From assembly GCA_040902845.1 (NCBI GenBank), contig JBBDWM010000017.1, positions 1-27,868 on the forward strand: 27,868 nucleotides of DNA, in the 5' to 3' direction. Below the pieces are notes generated by a model. The model was not told the origin of the DNA. It saw only the letters and a list, made by a program, of their open reading frames with translations, and ran no database searches. Positions 1 through 8,045 of this stretch are shown here, piece after piece. Position 1 is the stretch's first letter. The number at the start of each line of letters is the position of its first letter. A program made the translations under genes and the position numbers. The DNA is from JALYNX01 sp040902845 (lineage in GTDB: Bacteria > Actinomycetota > Acidimicrobiia > Spongiisociales > ZC4RG35).

Positions 1-3000
1 CAGGACTGCCGCTGCGCAGGGGGACAACGGACTCGGTGCCTCCGCTTCCTAGGGGAACCACTGGGTCGGAGTCGACGAAGGCTGCTGCTGACTGGAGCAC
101 ATCGACGTTGGCTTCGGCCACGGCATCGGTCAGGTCGAGTTGGACTCCGGCCTCGGCGGCCAGACCCTTGGCGGGTGCGGCTAGCTCACCGACTTCGCGG
201 TCCGGTGGCACCTGGGCCAGTTCGTCACGCTCCAGGTACTCCACACCCAGGGCACGAAACACGTAGTCCACGATCGAGTTGGCCATCTTGATGTTGGGAT
301 GGCCCTCGACCATTCCTCTCGGCTCGAAGGTCTGGAAGGTGAAGGTGTCGACGAACTCCTCCAACGGCACCCCGTACTGGAGACCCTTGGACACTGCGAT
401 GGCGAAGCAGGAGAGGATCCCCTTCAGGGTCGCCCCCTCCTTGGCCAGGTCGATGAAGATCTCACCAAGTGTCCCGTCGTCGTACTCACCGGTGCGCATG
501 AACACCTTGTGCCCGCCGATCCTCGCCTCCTGGTTGTACCCGTTGCGACGGGCCGGGAGCAGGAACCGAGGCGGCTTCATCCCCTGTTTGTAAGCCTCGG
601 TGGGGGAGATCCCCGGGGGCAGGTTGCCCCAATGGATCGCCTTCTCGGCTTCAACGGAGGCGGTGATCCTCGGTGACTCGTCCTCGTGCTCCTCGCCCTC
701 ATCGGAGGTCGAGTTGAGCGGCTGTGCGGCTTTGGAGCCGTCCCGGTAGATGGCCATGGCCTTCAGACCGAGCTCCCAGGACATCCGGTAGGACTCTTCG
801 ATGTCCTCGACGGTGATCTCGTTGGGCATGTTGATCGTCTTGGAGATCGCACCCGAGATGAACGGCTGGGCCGCAGCCATCATCTTGATGTGCCCGTAGT
901 GATGGATGAACCGGGTCCCGTACTTGCCGTTCTTGTTGGCGGTGTCGAACACGGGGAGGTGCTCTTCTTTGATATGAGGAGCACCCTCGATGGTCTGCCG
1001 GCCACAGACGTGGTCGTTGGCCTCGTTGATCTCAGATTGGGTGAAGCCGAGTGCTCGCAGCATGTTGAAGTCCCAGCCCGTGTACTCGTCAACCCCGTAC
1101 CCGAGTCGTTGCAGGGCTTGCTCCCCGAAGGTGAACACGTTGAAGGCCTGTCTCAGCTCGAACACTGAGGCCAGGGCGGCCTCCACCTTGTCCAGGTCCT
1201 CGTCGTCGAAGCCCTTGGCGGCCAGGGTCTCCCGATTGATATGGGGAGCACCGTCCAATGAGCCGGTGCCGACGATGTACTCGACCACATCCTTGATCTG
1301 GTCGGCGTCGTATCCAAGGTGTGCCAAAGCCGGGGCTACCGACTGATTGGCGATCTTGAAATAGCCTCCACCGGCCAGCTTCTTGAACTTGACCAATGAG
1401 AAGTCGGGCTCGATGCCAGTGGTATCCGAGTCGAGTAGGAGCCCAATTGTTCCGGTCGGAGCGATGACACTGGACTGTGCGTTGCGGTAGCCGTGCTGCT
1501 CACCACGCTCGAGTGCCAAGTCCCATGATCCCTGGGCGGCTTGGAGCAGGTCGGGGGGGCACAGAGCGGGATCGATGGCCATTACCTGGGTGGTGACGCC
1601 TTCATAGTCATCGTGGCTGTACGCCGCACGACGGTGGTTGCGCATTACCCGCAGCATCGCCTCCCGGTTCTCGCTGAACCTGGGGAAGGGCCCGGTGACC
1701 TCAGCAATCTCGGCCGAAGTGGCATAGGAGTAGCCGGTGAGGATCGCGGTCATCGCACCTGCGATGGCGCGGCCTTCATCAGAGTCGTAGGCAATCCCTT
1801 GACGCATCAACAGCGACCCGAGGTTGGCGTAGCCAAGACCCAGGGTTCGGTAGTCATACGACCCTCGGGCGATGTCCTGTGAAGGGAAGTGAGCCATAGC
1901 CACCGAGATCTCGAGGACGATCGTCCAGAGCCGAATGGCGTGCTGGTAGGACTCAACGTCGAAGGCGCCAGTTTCGTCGTCATAGAAACGGACCAGATTT
2001 ATCGAGGCCAGATTGCAGGCGGTGTCATCGAGGAACATGTACTCGCTACATGGGTTGCTGGCCCGAATCCGACCGCCGGCCGGACTGGTGTGCCATTCGT
2101 TGATCGTGGTGTCGAACTGGAGACCTGGATCGGCGCAGGCCCAGGCTGCCTCGGCGATGCTGTTCCACAGGTCGCGGGCCTTGACCGTCTTGCGGACCGA
2201 CCCGTCGGTGCGGTTGAACAGGCTCCAGTCACCGTCATCGAGGACGGTCTGGATGAACTCGTTGGTGACCCGAACCGAGTTGTTCGAGTTCTGCCCGGAG
2301 ACGGTGGCGTAGGCGTCGCCGTTGAAGTCGGCGGGGAGTCCACCGTGCTTGATCAGGACCCGGGCCTTGTCCTCCTCGACCTTTTTCCAGTCGATGAACT
2401 TCTCGATGTCGGGATGATCGACGTCGAGGATGACCATCTTGGCGGCGCGACGGGTCGTACCTCCGCTCTTGATCGCGCCGGCCGCCCGGTCGCCGATCTT
2501 GAGGAAGGACATCACACCGGAGGACTTGCCGCCGCCGGAGAGCTGTTCGTTCTCTCCCCGGATGTGGCTGAAGTTGGACCCTGCTCCGGAGCCGAACTTG
2601 AAGATGCGAGCCTCACGAACCCAGAGGTCCATGATCCCGCCCGGGTTCACCAGGTCGTCCTTGACCGAGAGGATGAAGCAGTTGTGGACGACTACACCAT
2701 TGGCGACGTAGCTCTCATCCTCCTCGACCTGGAAGTTGTAGACGGTCCCGTAGAAAGGGATCCGCTCGATCTGGAGCACCGGGGCCGCCACACCATTCGG
2801 ACGTGCCGTATCTGAGTTCGGCATGGTGAAAACGGGCTCACCCAGCAAGATGTCTGAAGCGGCGACCCAAACGGGAGAGCCATTCCGCAAGACCAAAAGA
2901 GGATGGTTCTGGGTGGCCGTGACCTCTTGGTTTCCGACCTGAAGCCTGATCAGATCCTCGTCTACTTGGCGCTGCATTACCTCACGGACGGTTCGATAGC

Positions 3001-3652
3001 GTCCGTGGTGTGTGAGAACCGAATCGCCGGATTCGATCTTCTCGATTGATTTGAACCCGTCCTCGACAATGACACGAGTGCCAGCCGGGAAACAGGCATG
3101 AGGTGAGGGACGGCTGTAGGAGTCGGGGGAGGCCTTCATCTCCCCATCGGCGCCGTCGACGTACCAGAAGCCCTGGGCGGGACCGGTCAGGCCATAGGCC
3201 CAATTGAGCCCCGTGTTGAACCATTGTGGGGAGTTGGGGGCCGCCATTTGGTTGGCGAGCATGTAGCGGAGCTCGTCCTCGAAGGCCACGGCATTGTCGG
3301 TGGTGGCGAAGTAGCCCTCCTTCTCGCCCCAATGGCGCCAGGTGCCAGCGAGACGGTTGAACACCTGCTTGGCGGAGCGCTCCGGGCCGAGCACCGGCTG
3401 GCCGGCGTCGTCGAAGATCTGGTTCCCCTCATCGTCGAACTGGGGGACACCGGCCTTGCGGAAATACTTCGAGGCCATGATGTCGGCGGCGACCTGTGAC
3501 CAACCCGAAGGGATCTCGGCATCGGTCATCTCGAAGACGATCGAGCCGTCGGGGTTGGTGATCCGGGAATCACGACGCGACCACTCGATCTTGTCGTAGG
3601 CGTCCTTACCGGCCTCGGTGAAGCGACGATTGATCCGCAGGCCTTTGCTCAT
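1..3652 (-). CDS. nrdJ: Adenosylcobalamin-dependent (class II) ribonucleotide reductase, intein-containing, C-terminus off the window
   Basis: Reduces ribonucleotides to deoxyribonucleotides with a B12-generated thiyl radical; cytosolic. The frame is open from ATG 3652-3650 to the left edge, and AGGAGG lies 8 bases upstream of the start. Landmarks are NSPQWFNTG near residue 150, the first redox Cys in SPHAC/FILSV, the active-site NPCSE (Cys codon 2050-2048, residue 397 after splicing), a second Cys in TACNLASINL, and TGTIGLLLDSDTTGIEPDF, typical of class II enzymes. A 138-residue intein interrupts the frame. The terminal CxxC tail of the family is not reached. The last visible residues form a low-complexity stretch, VVPLGSGGTESVVPLRSGS, built from a hairpin-type repeat. 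The gene is divergent from the two-component system and carries NrdR boxes upstream. The family assignment is very secure. Confidence 0.96.
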   Translation of the reverse strand, partial: MSKGLRINRRFTEAGKDAYDKIEWSRRDSRITNPDGSIVFEMTDAEIPSGWSQVAADIMASKYFRKAGVPQFDDEGNQIFDDAGQPVLGPERSAKQVFNRLAGTWRHWGEKEGYFATTDNAVAFEDELRYMLANQMAAPNSPQWFNTGLNWAYGLTGPAQGFWYVDGADGEMKASPDSYSRPSPHACFPAGTRVIVEDGFKSIEKIESGDSVLTHHGRYRTVREVMQRQVDEDLIRLQVGNQEVTATQNHPLLVLRNGSPVWVAASDILLGEPVFTMPNSDTARPNGVAAPVLQIERIPFYGTVYNFQVEEDESYVANGVVVHNCFILSVKDDLVNPGGIMDLWVREARIFKFGSGAGSNFSHIRGENEQLSGGGKSSGVMSFLKIGDRAAGAIKSGGTTRRAAKMVILDVDHPDIEKFIDWKKVEEDKARVLIKHGGLPADFNGDAYATVSGQNSNNSVRVTNEFIQTVLDDGDWSLFNRTDGSVRKTVKARDLWNSIAEAAWACADPGLQFDTTINEWHTSPAGGRIRASNPCSEYMFLDDTACNLASINLVRFYDDETGAFDVESYQHAIRLWTIVLEISVAMAHFPSQDIARGSYDYRTLGLGYANLGSLLMRQGIAYDSDEGRAIAGAMTAILTGYSYATSAEIAEVTGPFPRFSENREAMLRVMRNHRRAAYSHDDYEGVTTQVMAIDPALCPPDLLQAAQGSWDLALERGEQHGYRNAQSSVIAPTGTIGLLLDSDTTGIEPDFSLVKFKKLAGGGYFKIANQSVAPALAHLGYDADQIKDVVEYIVGTGSLDGAPHINRETLAAKGFDDEDLDKVEAALASVFELRQAFNVFTFGEQALQRLGYGVDEYTGWDFNMLRALGFTQSEINEANDHVCGRQTIEGAPHIKEEHLPVFDTANKNGKYGTRFIHHYGHIKMMAAAQPFISGAISKTINMPNEITVEDIEESYRMSWELGLKAMAIYRDGSKAAQPLNSTSDEGEEHEDESPRITASVEAEKAIHWGNLPPGISPTEAYKQGMKPPRFLLPARRNGYNQEARIGGHKVFMRTGEYDDGTLGEIFIDLAKEGATLKGILSCFAIAVSKGLQYGVPLEEFVDTFTFQTFEPRGMVEGHPNIKMANSIVDYVFRALGVEYLERDELAQVPPDREVGELAAPAKGLAAEAGVQLDLTDAVAEANVDVLQSAAAFVDSDPVVPLGSGGTESVVPLRSGSP
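2681..3094 (-). other. Mini-intein inside NrdJ (138 aa, no homing endonuclease)
   Basis: In-frame protein-splicing element. Block A begins with Cys1 (codon 3094-3092) in CFPAGTRVIVEDG. Block B is TATQNHPLLV, with the Thr-x-x-His pattern. The C-terminal blocks read GTVYNFQVEEDESYVANG and end VVVHN, followed by the extein Cys (codon 2680-2678). All four splice-critical positions (Cys1, block-B His, penultimate His, terminal Asn) and the +1 Cys are present, so it should splice. At 138 residues it matches the splicing domain alone; I see no LAGLIDADG or HNH motif. It sits directly before the Cys that corresponds to the first redox-active cysteine of the reductase. Confidence 0.95.
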
Positions 3653-4031
3653 GAATAGTGCCTCCTCTGCACTGTTTCGTCCTTCGTCATTCTACGAGGA
3701 CGAGGTCCATAAATCAGCTCCTACCACAAGATGTAGTGGTACGGGGGGAAGTGACCACGACATCTAGTATGGACTTCAATACTGTAATTACATCCTTGTC
3801 ATCGGTCAAGCATTTTGTTTTTCACAGTCCGAGACGTCCTCGAGAGCGCGAGAAACAGCACTCTGACGGGGGAAGTGAACGCCCCGATAAGCATTCGGGG
3901 GAAGTGTTGGCACCCTAGAACGGAGGGTGCGCTGGGGTCCAGTTGTGGCGGTGATGAGTTTTCGCGAGCACCCCGCCTGAGCGATTCTCAGAGAACCCAC
4001 ATCGTTTGCTAGGCCCGCTCCGGCCAGAATC
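3653..4031. other. Divergent intergenic region between nrdJ and the response regulator
   Basis: This 379-base gap holds the nrdJ ribosome binding site and the NrdR boxes. It also has three copies of CGGGG(G)GAAGTG (3742-3753, 3867-3877, 3896-3906) and a 6-bp-arm hairpin, CCCCGA/TCGGGG, at 3882-3900. It must contain promoters for both directions, but I could not fix -10/-35 boxes with confidence. I see no riboswitch or RNA gene. Confidence 0.5.
3723..3771. promoter_or_regulatory. Tandem NrdR boxes upstream of nrdJ
   Basis: Box 1 (3723-3740), read on the minus strand, is ACCACTACATCTTGTGGT. It has perfect ACCAC/GTGGT arms. Box 2 (3754-3771, plus strand) is ACCACGACATCTAGTATG, a weaker palindrome. 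The centres (3731/3732 and 3762/3763) are 31 bp apart, the three-helical-turn spacing usual for NrdR repressor pairs. They lie 71-120 bp upstream of the nrdJ start, so ATP/dATP-responsive repression of nrdJ by NrdR is expected. No nrdR gene is in the window. Confidence 0.8.
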
Positions 4032-4709
4032 ATGGAGATGCCCACAGTCCTCGTTGTCGACGACGATCGATCGATTCGTGAAGCCCTCGACCGTGGGCTC
4101 AGTCTTGAGGGTTTCGAGGTGTTGACGGTGGGGACGGGCGAAGAGGCAATCGAGGTTGCGGACACGACCCGCCCTCACCTGGTGGTGCTCGACGTGGGAT
4201 TGCCGGGTATCGACGGAGTGGAAGTGGTGCGCCGGATCCGAGCCACCGGTGACGACGTCCCGATCTGCATCCTCTCGGCGCGCGTGGAGGTTGGGGATCG
4301 GGTGGCAGGTCTCGAGGCCGGGGCCGATGACTATCTCGTCAAACCGTTCGTCGTCGCCGAGCTGGTCGCCAGACTCAATGCCCTGCTCCGGCGGCGACCT
4401 GAGGCCGACGTCCCGGTGTTGACGGCCGGCGAGCTACGGGTGGACACCGCGCGACGCAGGGTCCAGCGCAGCGGTCGTGAGATCGAGCTCACGAAGCGCG
4501 AATTCCATCTTCTCGAGACCTTGATTCGCAACCAGGGCATCGTGCTCAGCCGGGCACGCCTCCTCGAGTTGGTGTGGGGGTACGACTTCGAGGTGAACAC
4601 CAACGTGGTCGACGTTTTCGTCGGGTACCTACGGCGCAAGCTTGAAGAGGACGAGAGCTCCCGGCTGATCCACACCGTCCGTGGAATCGGTTTCGTGCTT
4701 CGCCCATGA
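4032..4709 (+). CDS. OmpR/PhoB-family response regulator
   Basis: DNA-binding regulator, 225 aa, that receives phosphate from the kinase encoded next. The receiver domain (about 4-115) has the acidic pocket VVDDD (10-12), phosphoacceptor Asp54 in VVLDVGLPG, Ser82 and Lys104 in YLVKPF. A winged-helix output domain (about 128-225) follows, with the LTKREFHLLETL and VVDVFVGYLRRKLE signatures of Trans_reg_C and the ending TVRGIGFVLRP. A second ATG two codons downstream (4038) could be the true start, since neither has a clear Shine-Dalgarno. The stop overlaps the kinase start (ATGA). It is closest in look to the PrrA/MprA type of actinobacteria, but the signal and regulon cannot be read from the sequence. 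Confidence 0.95.
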   Translation: MEMPTVLVVDDDRSIREALDRGLSLEGFEVLTVGTGEEAIEVADTTRPHLVVLDVGLPGIDGVEVVRRIRATGDDVPICILSARVEVGDRVAGLEAGADDYLVKPFVVAELVARLNALLRRRPEADVPVLTAGELRVDTARRRVQRSGREIELTKREFHLLETLIRNQGIVLSRARLLELVWGYDFEVNTNVVDVFVGYLRRKLEEDESSRLIHTVRGIGFVLRP

Positions 4710-6067
4710 GCCTCCGACTAAGGGTCGCCCTATTCACGGCTGCCGGCACGTCGCTGCTGATGGTGCTGGGGTCCTTGGCGGTCATTGGGGCGTTCCGTTC
4801 CGACCAGATTGCATCAGTCGACTCCGTGTTAGCGGCGCAGTACCAGGTGCTGGCGAAGCCTGCGGCGACCGCCGCCCGCCTCAATCGTCCACGGCTGGAG
4901 GAGCTCGCCAATCAGCGATTGGTGGCTCCGGCTGTGGTCAGGGTGTGGCAAGGGGATCAACTCCTGCTCGAGCTGGGAGCGGAGGACCTGGGCGGGTTGC
5001 CTGCTGCCAATCCTGGTTACAGCACATTGGATGGAGACTTGGCTCGCTACCGCGCCTTCAGCGCCACGGTCGACCCGGCTTTGGCGATCGGCCGAGCGGT
5101 CGATGTAGAAGTGGCGATGTCCCTAGAACAGGTGGACGCCGTATACGAGCGTCTACGGGCCCGGCTGCGCACGGTGGTTGTGCTTGGCGTTGGGCTCTTC
5201 GGGCTCGCCGGCTGGGTCGCCGCGGCAGGCGCCCTCGCCCCGCTCGCCCGACTTCGCAAGGCCACCGAGCACGTGACCGCAACCAATGACCTGACGACCC
5301 GCGTTGGCGGTGATCAGGGGCCCCGCGAGGTCAAAGAGCTGGCAGCCTCGTTTGAAGCGATGTTGGCCCGCCTGCAACAAGCCGACTTCCAGCGGGAGGA
5401 GGCGCTCGAAACCGCCCGAACTTTTGCCGCCGCGGCAGCCCATGAGCTGCGCACTCCGATCACCAGCATGGGGGCCAACCTCGAGGTCCTGTCTGCCCAT
5501 CCCGAGGTCGGGGACCGGGAGGACCTGGTCGAGGACTTGGTCAAGGAGCATCGGCGCCTGGTGGGGCTTCTCGAAGCTCTGCGTATTCTCTCCCGCGGCG
5601 ACTTGACCGGGCCCGAGGCCTTCGAAGACGTGGACCTGGCCGATCTGGTGGAGCAGATCGTGGCCAACGCTCGTCGGCGCAACCCGACCGCCCGAATCAC
5701 GGTGGTCGCTCCCGACACGCCGATCATTGCCAGGGGGTGGCCCGAGGGACTGCGACTGATGGTCGACAATCTGGTGGCCAATGCCATCACCCATGGCCGG
5801 AGTGCGGAGGGACCATCCGAGATCACGGTTGAGCTCGTCAACGAGGCTCAGGGAACCTCTTTGACCGTCACCGACCGCGGGCCTGGCGTCCCTGCGGGCG
5901 AACGAGGCGCAGTCATGGGTCGATTCGTGCGGGGCAGCTCGGCTCAGGGAGCCGGAAGCGGGCTGGGACTGGCGCTGGCTGCCCAACAGGCTCGCATCCA
6001 CGGTGGCTCGATCACCATCGACGACGCTCCCGGTGGAGGAGCAGCGATCACCTTCCGACTCCCCTGA
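4706..6067 (+). CDS. Membrane sensor histidine kinase
   Basis: Partner kinase of the preceding regulator, 453 aa, with translationally coupled ATG. A transmembrane helix near 8-30 and another near 156-178 flank an extracytoplasmic sensor of about 125 residues with no recognised ligand motif. Then come HAMP (about 179-230), HisKA with phosphoacceptor His246 in AAHELRTPI, and HATPase_c with the N box (LMVDNLVANAITHG), G1 (TDRGPGVP) and G2 (GSGLGLALA). The layout is that of the PrrB/TcrY-like orthodox kinases. The two small exported proteins just downstream are candidates for regulation by this pair. Confidence 0.94.
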   Translation: MSLRLRVALFTAAGTSLLMVLGSLAVIGAFRSDQIASVDSVLAAQYQVLAKPAATAARLNRPRLEELANQRLVAPAVVRVWQGDQLLLELGAEDLGGLPAANPGYSTLDGDLARYRAFSATVDPALAIGRAVDVEVAMSLEQVDAVYERLRARLRTVVVLGVGLFGLAGWVAAAGALAPLARLRKATEHVTATNDLTTRVGGDQGPREVKELAASFEAMLARLQQADFQREEALETARTFAAAAAHELRTPITSMGANLEVLSAHPEVGDREDLVEDLVKEHRRLVGLLEALRILSRGDLTGPEAFEDVDLADLVEQIVANARRRNPTARITVVAPDTPIIARGWPEGLRLMVDNLVANAITHGRSAEGPSEITVELVNEAQGTSLTVTDRGPGVPAGERGAVMGRFVRGSSAQGAGSGLGLALAAQQARIHGGSITIDDAPGGGAAITFRLP

Positions 6068-6157
6068 TCCTTTACGACCTCCTCACGATCGCCACAGAGT
6101 TCTCACAAGGTTGGTGCCGAACATTCGTGATGACCGGATCCCAACCAGGAGGTAGAA

Positions 6158-6526
6158 ATGTCAATCCGTCGCATCGCGATGGCAGTCGGGCTCATCACTA
6201 TCTTGCTGCTCAGCGCCACTCCGGCAATGGCTGCAAGCACCGAATCGGACCACCGTCGGCAGCGCCTCGAACTGGCCTGCGCCCGCGTGCCGAATATCAC
6301 CATTCGGGTCGAAAAGGTGCTCGCCCGGATAAATGGTGACGCCGACACGATCGGATCGATCGCATGGCTCGAGACGAAGGCTGACGACGCCCGTGAGAAC
6401 GGACGTGACAAGTTGGCCGAGTTCATCGAGAACCGGATCGCGGTTCGCACCGAGCGCATCGATGTCCTCAAAAACCGTCTCGACAATCTGGCCGAAGCGG
6501 CGGCCGCCTGTGAGGCGAGAAGATGA
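6158..6526 (+). CDS. Small secreted helical protein, unknown function
   Basis: 122 aa. A strong AGGAGG sits 6 bases upstream of the ATG. There is a Sec signal peptide (MSIRRIAMAVGLITILLLS, likely cleavage after AMA near residue 25). The mature part is highly charged and predicted helical, with heptad-like stretches (NRIAVRTERIDVLKNRL) and two Cys (in LELACARV and AAACEARR) that could form a disulfide. I recognise no family. It lies 90 bases after the histidine kinase and overlaps the next gene by ATGA, so it may be an envelope stress protein linked to that two-component system. The link is inference from position only. Confidence 0.75.
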   Translation: MSIRRIAMAVGLITILLLSATPAMAASTESDHRRQRLELACARVPNITIRVEKVLARINGDADTIGSIAWLETKADDARENGRDKLAEFIENRIAVRTERIDVLKNRLDNLAEAAAACEARR

Positions 6527-6798
6527 AGCGGGGGCTCGTTGCGCTCCCTTTGGTCCTGGTTCTTGCAGCCTGCACTCGAGTAGGTGGGGTGCCCGACACC
6601 CCACCCACTCAAACCGAGACTTCGACGACTGTTGCCACGACTGTCCCCGAAGTGATCCAGACCACAGCCGCCGCCCCAACAATTGTCGAGGAGGGCACGG
6701 TCACTGAGGCCGAGGTTGCCGAACTGGAAGCGCTCCTCGCAGAGGTCGAGGAGCTGGTCCCCGACACCGAGGCATTGATCGAAGAGCCGTTGCCCTGA
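6523..6798 (+). CDS. Small lipoprotein
   Basis: 91 aa. The signal sequence ends in a lipobox, LAAC, with Cys17 as the lipid-attachment site. A Thr/Pro-rich spacer (about 25-55) follows, then an acidic tail (TEAEVAELEALLAEVEELV) likely to form an amphipathic helix. The start ATG overlaps the stop of the preceding secreted-protein gene, implying cotranslation. No catalytic domain is visible. It may pair with the helical secreted protein at the outer face of the membrane, but that is inference. Confidence 0.75.
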   Translation: MKRGLVALPLVLVLAACTRVGGVPDTPPTQTETSTTVATTVPEVIQTTAAAPTIVEEGTVTEAEVAELEALLAEVEELVPDTEALIEEPLP

Positions 6799-6881
6799 GA
6801 TAGAGCGGATGGCGCGGCCAGACTGCTGCCGTACGATCGGCCGTCTCGCCTCTTTCTGGTGTGAATGGCCGTGAAAGCAAA

Positions 6882-7100
6882 ATGTTGACCGATAGAGCCG
6901 TCGGCGGTGCCTTCGAGATCTTCGTCAAGGAGATCGAGCCCCGCCTACGTGACGCCCTCTCCGCCTCATTGGGGAGCGATCGGGGAAGGGAAGCCACGGC
7001 AGACGCCGACGAATTGGGTGATCTGCTTAACGCGATGCGTGTGGACTTTCCCTTGGACCAGGCAGACATCCAGAATTTGACCTCGGGTCTCGACATTTAG
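6882..7100 (+). pseudogene. Probable remnant of an ECF-type sigma-factor gene
   Basis: 72 codons from ATG 6882 (an in-frame GTG at 6861 is also possible). Residues 9-42 (GAFEIFVKEIEPRLRDALSA, then GSDRGREATADA) resemble the first helices of sigma-70 region 2 in actinobacterial ECF factors, where a long helix with a WEHW-like core usually follows. Here the sequence switches abruptly to DELGDLLNAMRVDFPLDQ and stops, far short of the ~170-200 residues of a working factor, with no region 4. Just past the stop, another frame (7106-7171) reads GTLTLTSSDGTDWEAVYTPD before its own stop, perhaps the tail of a second lost gene. A short intact gene of unknown function is the alternative. Confidence 0.4.
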
Positions 7101-7155
7101 AGCCGATCGGCACTCTGACCCTGACCAGTTCTGACGGCACCGACTGGGAGGCGGT

Positions 7156-8028
7156 CTACACCCCGGACTGATCCCACCAGTAGCGGATCATCAGGGCAGC
7201 CTCGGGACCGGCGTCGTCCTGCCAGTAGTGGCCGGCGTGACGGAGGATGTAGGTGCGTCGGTTGGTCAACACGCTCTCCCAACGCCGTTTCTCCGCTCCG
7301 CGGAAGACCGGGTCCTGATCGGCCCAGAACAACAGTGAGGGCTTGTCAGCGATCTCGCCCAACCGCTCCTCGATCGACGCCAGCCAGTCGGCCGAGCCCA
7401 TCAACTCCCGGGCCATCACCCGCATCGGGAGACGGGACGATTGGTTGGGGAACGGACCACGCCACATCTTCATCTCCCGACCGGTCGGGCTTCGCCGTCG
7501 CATCGCCCGTCTCACTATCAGGTTGACGAAGACGTTGGCGCGGTCGACAAGGAACTCGCCGGTCTTGCCCTCGCCGAGCGTCGCCGAGAAGCGCTCTGCC
7601 GCGGCATCGGTGCGGGGCCAGGCCCAGGTATTGCCGAGGATGATCGCCCGCACCCGGTCCTTGCGTTCCAGGGCGACCGAGAGCCCGATCGGCCCACCCC
7701 AGTCCTGCAAGACCAGCGTGAAATCATCCAGATCCATGGCGTCGACAAACCCGCCGACGGTGGCGGCGTGCTCGGCGGGGGTGTACCCGTAGCCCTGCGC
7801 CGCGGTGGACAGACCGAAACCCGGGTAGTCCAAGGCTATGCAGCGGAATCGGTCAGACAGATAGGGGACCATCCGCCGGTAAAGGAACGACCAAGTCGGG
7901 TTGCCGTGGAGCATGAGCAGCACCGGGCCCTCACCCTCGTCCAGATAGTGGACCTGAGCCCCATCGACCTCCTGCCAGTGACTCTCGAACGGGTAGAGGT
8001 CCTCGGTGAACCAATCGGGTCGTTCCAC
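7156..8028 (-). CDS. Haloalkane dehalogenase-like alpha/beta hydrolase
   Basis: 290 aa from GTG 8028-8026 (GAGGAG about 13 bases upstream). Haloalkane dehalogenases hydrolyse carbon-halogen bonds in the cytosol. Visible motifs are the oxyanion/halide segment HGNPTWSFLYR (41-51, Asn43), the nucleophile elbow VLQDWGGPIG with Asp109 and halide-binding Trp110, a candidate acid in ADQDPVF (Asp239), and the catalytic His267 in HAGHYWQDD. Asp rather than Ser at the elbow, with the adjacent Trp, favours dehalogenase over esterase. Epoxide hydrolases also use Asp, so the substrate is not certain. The gene starts 18 bases after the YczE-like gene on the same strand and is likely cotranscribed with it. 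Confidence 0.85.
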   Translation of the reverse strand: MERPDWFTEDLYPFESHWQEVDGAQVHYLDEGEGPVLLMLHGNPTWSFLYRRMVPYLSDRFRCIALDYPGFGLSTAAQGYGYTPAEHAATVGGFVDAMDLDDFTLVLQDWGGPIGLSVALERKDRVRAIILGNTWAWPRTDAAAERFSATLGEGKTGEFLVDRANVFVNLIVRRAMRRRSPTGREMKMWRGPFPNQSSRLPMRVMARELMGSADWLASIEERLGEIADKPSLLFWADQDPVFRGAEKRRWESVLTNRRTYILRHAGHYWQDDAGPEAALMIRYWWDQSGV

Positions 8029-8045
8029 GCCCGCAAACCTACTCC

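Noticed and set aside
1889..2815. Long plus-strand open frame opposite nrdJ (and others at 686-1168 and 1541-1882)
   Set aside because: It is antisense to the clear class II reductase frame and has no domain pattern; it is a product of GC-rich codon bias.
3882..3900. CCCCGA/TCGGGG hairpin as a terminator
   Set aside because: Only 6-bp arms, no U-tract, and placed between divergent genes where no transcript should end.
3653..4031. Cobalamin riboswitch upstream of nrdJ
   Set aside because: No B12-box-like sequence was seen; nrdJ uses the cofactor, and the visible control element is the NrdR pair.
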